Assembly: GCA_940671915.1 (NCBI GenBank)
Contig: CALNVZ010003426.1
Coordinates: 51,427,268 to 51,491,267, forward strand
Direction: 5' to 3'
Length of the DNA: 64,000 nt
Source: Paracentrotus lividus
Lineage: Eukaryota; Echinodermata; Echinoidea; Camarodonta; Echinidae
Below, in pieces: positions 56,340-64,000 of the stretch. Every line of letters begins with the position of its first letter. Position 1 is the stretch's first letter. The position numbers were made by a program, and so were the translations under genes. Under the pieces are notes generated by a model that had not been told where the DNA came from, ran no database searches, and was given only the letters and a program-made list of their open reading frames with translations.

Positions 56340-59298
56340 GCATTAGGCTTTGGAAACCTTCAAGAAGAAAATTGAAGATTTGCTAATTTCTTGTTTTTTG
56401 TGTGTACCACCATGTTTTGATAGCAATTACCATTTCAATTCGACTACCTTTCGCTTTTTTTTCTCTCCGTTTGTGCAGTTTAAAATTAAACTAAGCGGCG
56501 AGCCAGTACAAATGAATTTTTTCGTGCATCTTTGCTCTTGCAAAGGATTTTTTTCATTTTTCATTAGAACCTATGCCAGTTTCAAAGTATTAAAAAACCT
56601 CATCTATTCGGCCTTTTCCAACTGCCGTAAAATATTAAATCATTGTTCAGTCTTTGCTATAAAAACACAAAACTGGACGGAATTCGCTGAATACGATAAT
56701 ACCGATTATCTGTATCCGACATCGTAACTAATATGTAAATACGCCGCCCATCCTTAATTCTTTGCAAAGCAAATATGACAAGCTCATTTCGAAAAGTCAA
56801 GATATTTAAATAATCTATATTTTATAAAATAAAAGAAACAAGTTAACCCGTCGCCATAGATGGGGGAGTATACTGTGTGATAATATTGCTTCTAAACTGT
56901 TGTTCTCCGTAATGAATAGGAATACGCCAATACGAGACAAAAAATGCGGCGGTTTGATGATTCCTTTCAGTAATTCATTGTACCTAGATTGTGTTTTTGA
57001 GGGTGGAAATGTTATTTTGGTGTGATTAACAATGAAGAACTACGCACTAGCATAACATTTATTTTCAATTAAGCTATTTTAACTTTTATGGAAAACAAAA
57101 ATACTTACCCTGCTTTTTTAAATCGTTTCCCTTTGAACTTTGAAATATCATAATATTGAATGACTTTTTTTTTCCTTTGTTTTTCTTTAAAAAGAAATAA
57201 ATATGAAGTGGATTAGCTTTTAACCACTTGCAGTAAAAAATTTTTAATGGAGAATCTCTTTGCATTATAACATCAAGTCTTAATCTTATTTTCTTTAAAA
57301 AGACAGAAACCTGACGTTTTTAATTTTTATCATAAATACTTTCAGAATACTGGTAGGGTGTTGACTATCTACTATATTTATGAAGATTAAAGACATAAAA
57401 CGGCTTCATCATATTATATTCTTCAGTTAAAATGTATTATCGTCAATTTGAGTACTATTTTGTTACCGGTACGCTGTCCTTTAAACTACGGTATATCGTA
57501 CGTCCGTCGAAATTATCGTGCCTTCCTAAAAAAAATAAAGGAAAATGAAGACGGAAAAAAACTTCATACTTTTTAAATGGCTGCCAAATAAGAACTATAA
57601 AGACTTTTGGTGACAGACTCATATGTTTGAAAAGTTCATGCAGTCAACTCTTATATAATGTATTAAAATAGTTTTGACAAAATTAGTGCTTGGATGACAT
57701 TATGTTATGCAAGGCCCACTGGGAGAACATTTCATCAGAGGTGAGTTACTATACCCAGGGACATGGTAAATAAGTTACTATTATTTCAGCACATGGAAAT
57801 AATGGTTGTGCAGGCTACTTAATCTGGGTGAAATGAGAATTTTTGGTTTCGAAATAGCTAATCATCAGCTAATTTTATGATATCATACGTGACGTGTTTT
57901 CTAGTGAATATGATGGTTTATTCATTCAAAATAAATGCATGAATGATCGTGTATTGTCTTTTCAATCATAATGTGATAATGGGAATTCTTTGGTGTGTTT
58001 TTCTGAGCTTACTTCGTATGTAAAAAAATTCCATTTCAATCTAACCCTGATGGATATTGCAATCTCCTTTTCGTGTCCTTTACAAAATTTGACAGCGCTT
58101 ACTTAAGCATGAATTATTTTCGGACTTTTTAGTTTAATCACATCCCCACCTTTTTTATTGCCTCTTTTTACTTTCACGAACTGGCACAGCCCTACGCGCA
58201 ACAAAATAAATTGATTCTTAGTTTAACCCGTTTTAAATTTGCAAGAACCCTGTTATGCATTTAGATCAAACTGCATACCTCACAAAATCAATTAAAAGGG
58301 CATTTTCTGTAGATTCCAAACATTTGTTTTGATTAATTTAATGATCAAGAATTTTAATGTTACGAAGCTGTGAACCTCACGTGTCAGTTCGTGAAACTTG
58401 ATATTTGCTATTTAGGCAACAAAAATATATGTTGCTTTCACGAACCAGCACAACCCATTGACTTGTAACATGTGTAAAGACGCGTGCTGTTTTGTTAAGA
58501 TATGAATCGTGATTTTTGGCTCGTGTATCGTTTTTGTTATTTGTATTAACGAGGATATCTCAAACACTAAAACTTTTTGGATTATCGAATTTGGGAACTT
58601 CAGATTCGATATTTTAAATGATTATGGTTTATGAAAGCAGCGACAAGATATGAAAGTTTGGTCTAAATGAGATCTTTGTTCTTAATTTTAACACTGTTTT
58701 TTTGTAAACTTTTTGGGGGGCAGTCATTGGGTAAATTTTCTCTCTTGGGGGAGGAGGGGTACATGGTATGAAATAAATAAAGAGTTTCAATGGAGACTTT
58801 CTCTCTCTCTCTCTCTCTCTCTCTCTTCTTCTTCTTCTTCTTTTTTTCTTATCGTGACTCGCTTATGTAATGGTATATTTTTTGGACGTTTTCTTATTAT
58901 CGGGTGGTACGAATCAATTGAAATTGAAATATTAAAGGGACACTTCCATAACGACCTGTCCTAAATCTTTACAAAAACGTGAAATTGTGAATTCTAAGCA
59001 CTCATTCCAACGTACAATCATTTTGGCATAATGCAACCCTTTAAACTGTCTTCCCTGGCTTTAAAATAATGTGATTTCATGGCAGACGGTTTTTATGCTT
59101 ACTTTATTTGATGAGAAATGTGTGCAAAGGTTTATCATGCTTCTAATCTTTTGTTTTTATTACAAGAATTAAAACCATAAAATGTTGCAGTACCAAGATT
59201 TTAATATTGTTAGTCCTTAAACAGTACTTTCTTGAGGGCACATAACATACAAAGTTGTTTTTTGACGAACTGTAAAACACACTTCCAAAGATATATAT

Positions 59299-59574
59299 GC
59301 ACTGTAAAAAAAAAATACAGAAAAGTGATGACAGCAGAGTCGCCATACAAAAAAATAATTAATAAAAGAGATGAAAAAAAAGAATCATTAGAGTTCTATA
59401 CCTTACATATTTGGTTAAAACGGAACAAATGTGTTACTCCTGATGTATGTTTCGTATTTCTCAAGTAATTATTTGCAGAAGAAATTTACAACTAAATTGT
59501 TTTTTAAATTACATTTTTATGACGACTCTGCTGACAGCAGATTTGCTGTAAAAACACAAATATTTTTACAGTGT
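59299..59574. mobile_element. ACTGTAAAAA MITE, copy 2
   Basis: 276 bp, sharing with 32514-32830 the ends, GCAGAGTCGCCATACAAAAA, TTGGTTAAAACGGAACAAAT and GACTCTGCTGACAGCAG. It lacks about 40 bp near the left arm (the TTTTGCTGTAAATTT part). Confidence 0.9.
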
Positions 59575-59655
59575 GAGGATTCACTCTTAACTTCCAAAGT
59601 CTACTTAAATGAGCGCAATATTGAATAATTATTTTAGAGTTACCTTGATTTTGAT

Positions 59656-59677
59656 GTGAGTGTGTGTGTGTGTGTGT

Positions 59678-59719
<42 letters not shown>

Positions 59720-59720
59720 G
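59656..59720 (+). repeat. (GT)n microsatellite
   Basis: GT dinucleotides with two single-base interruptions, 80 bp from the MITE end. Confidence 0.95.
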
Positions 59721-59904
59721 TCTATTCTCAGATTCACATGCAAATGCATGATTAATATAGCTTGGATGATCATCTGATTTTCATGTTCATCTGAACTTTG
59801 CATCTTTCATCGTTTTAAATCATTTTAAGCACTACTAATATTCATTCATGTTCAGATGGCTTAGCATAGGCTACGAAATTATCCCCCCCCCTTGAAAAGT
59901 GGTC

Positions 59905-60020
59905 TATACAGAGCATCCCAAATAAAAGTAACCCAACCTTAAGAGCCTCATATTAAAATTATATAACTAATGTGTAATTAATAATTATTTCATGATAAAG
60001 AGTAACTCATATTCTAGGAA
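59905..60020 (+). repeat. Mariner-end-like repeat, copy 1
   Basis: TATACAGAGCATCCCA, then AAAAGTAACCCAAC, then AGAGTAACTCATATT. Same words and order as 63403-63510. It resembles a Tc1/mariner terminus. No partner end was found. Confidence 0.6.
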
Positions 60021-60923
60021 GAAGACAACTTTAGACTGATTTGCAGTTTGCTCGACATTTATTCCGCTTTGACTCACTCGGTATATATATCATTTGTAAA
60101 GGGAAACTAAATTGTTTTGAGAAGAAAGTCCTTGTTAGTACTTGGTCATATAAATTATTATTGGAGTATGAATATATTGAGAAGTGAAATTAGTGTATTA
60201 TCATTCAAGTGGGTCTACATTATGAGACTACACTGATTGGAATGTTGCATTATTGGTTAGGAATCGGGATAAATTTGAGTGGTTAAGGACTACAGTTTGT
60301 GCTATACAAGGCTGCTGGTTTGTATTGGCTTTAAACGGTTAATAAACGGTTTTGCTGTTTAGACGTACTTATGGTTGGGCTAGGTACTCTGAATTATAAT
60401 GTCGCGGTATATGACGGACATGCTTTGGGTCTTAAATCAGTTATGACATTTTGTCTACAAACTTTCATATATCCATTCATGCCATGAACCAAACATGTCT
60501 ACCTTAATTGTTAAGGTTTACGAGGTATAATACTGCCACTTTCAGGCAAGAACACGTCATGAATGTCTTTGAAAGATTCTATTGAAGACCGTTTTCAACG
60601 GCTTTGTTAAAATTTGTGTTAAGAGACTGAAATTTTTCCATTAAAAGCCCTATGCTTGATTGGATTTGCCTGTTAAAACAGTTCAATCATAGAATATTAG
60701 TCCTGCGTACATAAAATAGCATTTACTTCTTCGATCGGATAAAACCATGGAAGCCAGAAAAAGCTACGCAAAATCCAAAGTATGGATTAATTTGTCTATT
60801 ACTGATTAACAAAAATTTACAGCAGAACATTGTGCCGAACAATAGGAAATATACCAAACACACGCACACAGCACACACAACAGAAACATCTCACAGACAA
60901 ACACACACATAAAAATAACAACA

Positions 60924-60924
60924 T

Positions 60925-60977
<53 letters not shown>

Positions 60978-60978
60978 T
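60924..60978 (+). repeat. (CA)n microsatellite
   Basis: CA dinucleotides with one GC interruption. Confidence 0.95.
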
Positions 60979-63402
60979 CTTTGAATTTGGAGAAAAATTG
61001 GATGAAAAATACAATCTCGTACTCAAAAAATAAAAGGAAGAGAAAGTAGTGATAGAAGATCAAAAGTAAAGTGAAAAGCAAAAATATAAGGGGAAAGATA
61101 AACCAACCAGGATAATTTTAGAAAGGGTTTCATATACCGCTCTCAATCAACAGGTTTCGGTGATGCACTATCGAATTGTGCTTTTATTTGCATTCAATTT
61201 GCTTTTATTTGGTCGGCATGGTTATTTGTTTGATCAGATGTATTTGAAAAATAAATTGAATAAGGGCACATCAATGTTAACAGACATGTTTCCAGGTAAC
61301 TAAGTGGAAACAAATTTGTCACATACATTTGAATTATGATTAATTCGGGAGATAAGACAAACAGAAATTAAATCGGAATTCAAATAATTTTCCTTGTGTA
61401 TGACATGAACATTTGTAAATTATAATTGATTTTGAATTGATGAACTTAAATGCATTCATTTCATCTTGTATAGTCCGGAGATTGAATTGCAAAAGAATAA
61501 ATAAAAAAAAAAAAAATCATTATTTATTTACAACTTATTTTATATTCACGATGCGTTATCAGCTTTTACCAAATATTCGTAAATTGAATCGTTAATACAT
61601 GTGTAGTAGGGGTCCGTGTGTATAAAAAGTAATCGAATTGAATTAAATTGACGAAATATATTGTAGACATATAATTCTTAATCAGGAGATTGAATTGCAA
61701 ACAAAAAAAAAAGGAAAAAAAATCATTTCTTTACAAACTTAATTGTATTCGCAAATATGCATTACGAATGCCGTATAGATATAGATCTCTATCATGCCAT
61801 ATGACTTCATAATATCACCTTAAAAAACAATCACATTACAGATAATTTAGGATTAATTGCTTTCTAGAGCTTAAGTACCCAATAGGCAGATAGATAAACT
61901 CAATGTTTCCATATACCTTAAAATATCTATTACACCCTTTTCGGTTTATTCTCCGAACCGAGGAAGATGTAATTCTGACGATTCTGCGTTTTGAAGAAGT
62001 AAAAGTGTTATAAAACTGATGAAGGAAATTCCTCCCAATACACTTGCACGTGCATATTACTATAAAACATGTCAGGTCATCCTTTCTTGATAATTGATTA
62101 GCAATTTATTTGACTAAAGATGTAGCCCATAATTTAATAATACACCTTGATTAACAACAATTGTATTACATATCACACAGCAATTATGTCGTAGTTTAAG
62201 AACTCGTTCCTTCATCCCAAGTCATATGAAGGTCATGGAGGGGGGGGGGGTGGTTGGGCGATTTAACTTTTTTATCATCAATTTTTTTCTCTTCCAAATG
62301 TGCCACCGATGTAAATTACTCCTGTGCAAAAGGCTTTGGGTAACCATTAATTGTTAAAATCTCACATTTATGAAGATTTGCTGTCTGTTTAAACACATGT
62401 ATATTGGAAGGCGTAATACTGTTTACCGAGTGCTCATCATACACTTAACAAATAGCTTGTCCTAACATGTGCTCAAATATTTGCTTTTATATTGGAAGAG
62501 TTACAATGTATTACTGCTGCATCAAAACAGTTCAAAATGTCATGGAAAAGGATCATATTCTGAGTTTGTTACGTGTAAACGACAGCCAAAATGTATCAAT
62601 TAGATGTAGATATTATGTAACTTTCTCATACCAGGATCTTTCATCCTTTTACACAAGGAAACTGTTAAAACGGCTCTTTATTCCTTTAAATTTGACATTG
62701 TAAAAACTGTTTAAATGAATAACTAAATACATGTACTACTATTAAGAATTACAATACGGAACTTGCCAAAATAAATAGGGACAAATTCAGGCTCTTTTTG
62801 ATTTTTTTTTTTTAAATTTAAACTAATTAAACCGTTTTTAAAAACAACCATTAATAAGAAAAATAATAAATATAATCAATAACCAACTAATATTAATTTT
62901 ATCTGCTCGAAAAACTCACTTATATCACTGAAAAAAAAAATCCCTTGAAAATTAAATACACTGGCGGAGTACCTCCTGCCAAAACCCGGTGTTTTTTATC
63001 GTATCAAATAATGTATCAGCTTTTTAGGATTGTGTATTTTGAGCGTAGAAAGGAGAGGGAATATAACTTTAATGCAAAAGAGGAATTTTAACCGCGCTTC
63101 TTATTTTTAAAAAAATATGTATTTCGCAAATCGAAGTTTCTCAAAAAGTCCAGAGGAAATCTCTTTGGTCGATTTGACATTAACTAAGCGCGGCACCTAT
63201 ACAAATACGAACATTAGAATTCAGGAACATTCAGAAATCTGGATCATCTTTTATAGTATTAAGGAAATGATGAAATGATTTGGCCTAGATATGATCTTTA
63301 TAGTCATTTTCAGATATCATTCTATTACCCATGACTATACACTCTTTGTTAAAAATAATCATCGTGCATTAACTATATGCATATACATGTATGTATGTTT
63401 AC

Positions 63403-63510
63403 TATACAGTGCGTCCCAGAAAAAAGTAACCCAACTTTGAGAGCTAATACTACAATTTTCAAGCTTGTATGACATTGAAATTTATTTCCCAGCAAAGAGT
63501 AACTCATATT
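63403..63510 (+). repeat. Mariner-end-like repeat, copy 2
   Basis: TATACAGTGCGTCCCAGAAA, AAAAGTAACCCAAC, AGAGTAACTCATATT. Same orientation as copy 1, so the two are not ends of one element. Confidence 0.6.
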
Positions 63511-63587
63511 GCAATGATACTAAATTTATACCTGTGTTATGCCGGACGACTGAGTTTTAGGACGTCATAAAAAAAACGTCACCGTTG

Positions 63588-63626
<39 letters not shown>

Positions 63627-63879
63627 CATTTCAATAGGCCAAGTCTCTGGCGAACGGACTCAAGAAGGCTGACATCAATGAATGAATGAATCAGGAGGCA
63701 GAGTCGCTTCTTCTAAATCTTGGGACAAACTATTTTGGAGGGAATTAAAAAAAATAAACTCATGTTCTCATTCGTCATGACAGTGGAAGTATAAGTTTAG
63801 TATCTTGGATAGAATAACGTGATCATAATAAATGATCAGAGTCATTCTGGGAGAGTCAAGGATAACCAAAACGGTGCCA

Positions 63880-64000
63880 GGTAAAATGGCAGAGGTAAAA
63901 ATGCAGAGGGCAAAAATGGCAGAGGTAAAAATGGCAGAGGTAAAAAAATGGCAGAGGTAAAAATGGCAGAGGTAAAAATGGCAGAAGGCAAAAAATGGCA
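63880..64000 (+). repeat. 15 bp minisatellite running off the window
   Basis: About eight copies of GGTAAAAATGGCAGA, with length changes in the A run. The array is cut by the window end. Confidence 0.92.

Noticed and set aside
56350..56727. 125-codon plus frame
   Set aside because: Phe-rich, AT-driven composition; no domain, no splice-consistent neighbours.
60806..61081. Cys/Val-rich frames
   Set aside because: Translations of the CA/GT microsatellite.

Overview
This is a 64 kb eukaryotic genomic window (AT-rich, intron-rich, one 24-base N gap at 6541-6564). It comes from an invertebrate animal, most likely a marine deuterostome such as an echinoderm. That guess rests on four spliced animal-type genes with GT-AG introns, a melatonin-receptor-like GPCR, and an intron load of foldback elements, MITEs and microsatellites; no species can be fixed from sequence alone. 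There are no bacterial features, no CRISPR, no rRNA and no intact tRNA.

Four protein genes were assembled exon by exon, and every splice junction keeps the reading frame. (1) Plus strand, 1466-4769: a three-exon, 693-residue membrane-anchored member of the wax ester synthase/diacylglycerol acyltransferase (WSD) family whose catalytic HHxxxDG motif reads HPCFANG. (2) Minus strand, 14163-9308: a six-exon TRMT10B-like tRNA guanine-9 methyltransferase (225 residues). (3) Minus strand, 30275-19962: a thirteen-exon indoleamine 2,3-dioxygenase-like protein (392 residues) that keeps the haem-ligand histidine but has lost several substrate-pocket residues. (4) Minus strand, about 50970-34989 (first seen exon starts at 51042): a five-exon class A GPCR (about 397 residues) with melatonin-receptor-type motifs (NRY, NSILY). 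The two ends of the window, 1-1465 and 51043-64000, have no gene I can support.

The rest is mostly repeats. The largest is an inverted-repeat (foldback) element of about 5.2 kb at 42979-48152 inside a GPCR intron. Two copies of a ~590 bp near-perfect hairpin element and a third ~970 bp foldback lie in IDO-like introns. Others are a four-copy ~140 bp MITE family, a two-copy ACTGTAAAAA MITE family, a 2.8 kb GC-ended element at 53517-56339, an 860 bp element with palindromic interior at 40696-41555, a ~200 bp tandem array at 38890-40075, a 48 bp higher-order minisatellite at 8329-8516, and a TIR-bounded element enclosing a tRNA-like cloverleaf at 28017-28619.

Nothing shows that the genes form one pathway. 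The TRMT10B-like gene is housekeeping. The IDO-like gene and the melatonin-receptor-like GPCR are same-strand neighbours, and both families deal with indoles, which is a suggestive coincidence only. Two of the four genes have altered catalytic motifs, and these are the most biologically interesting leads.
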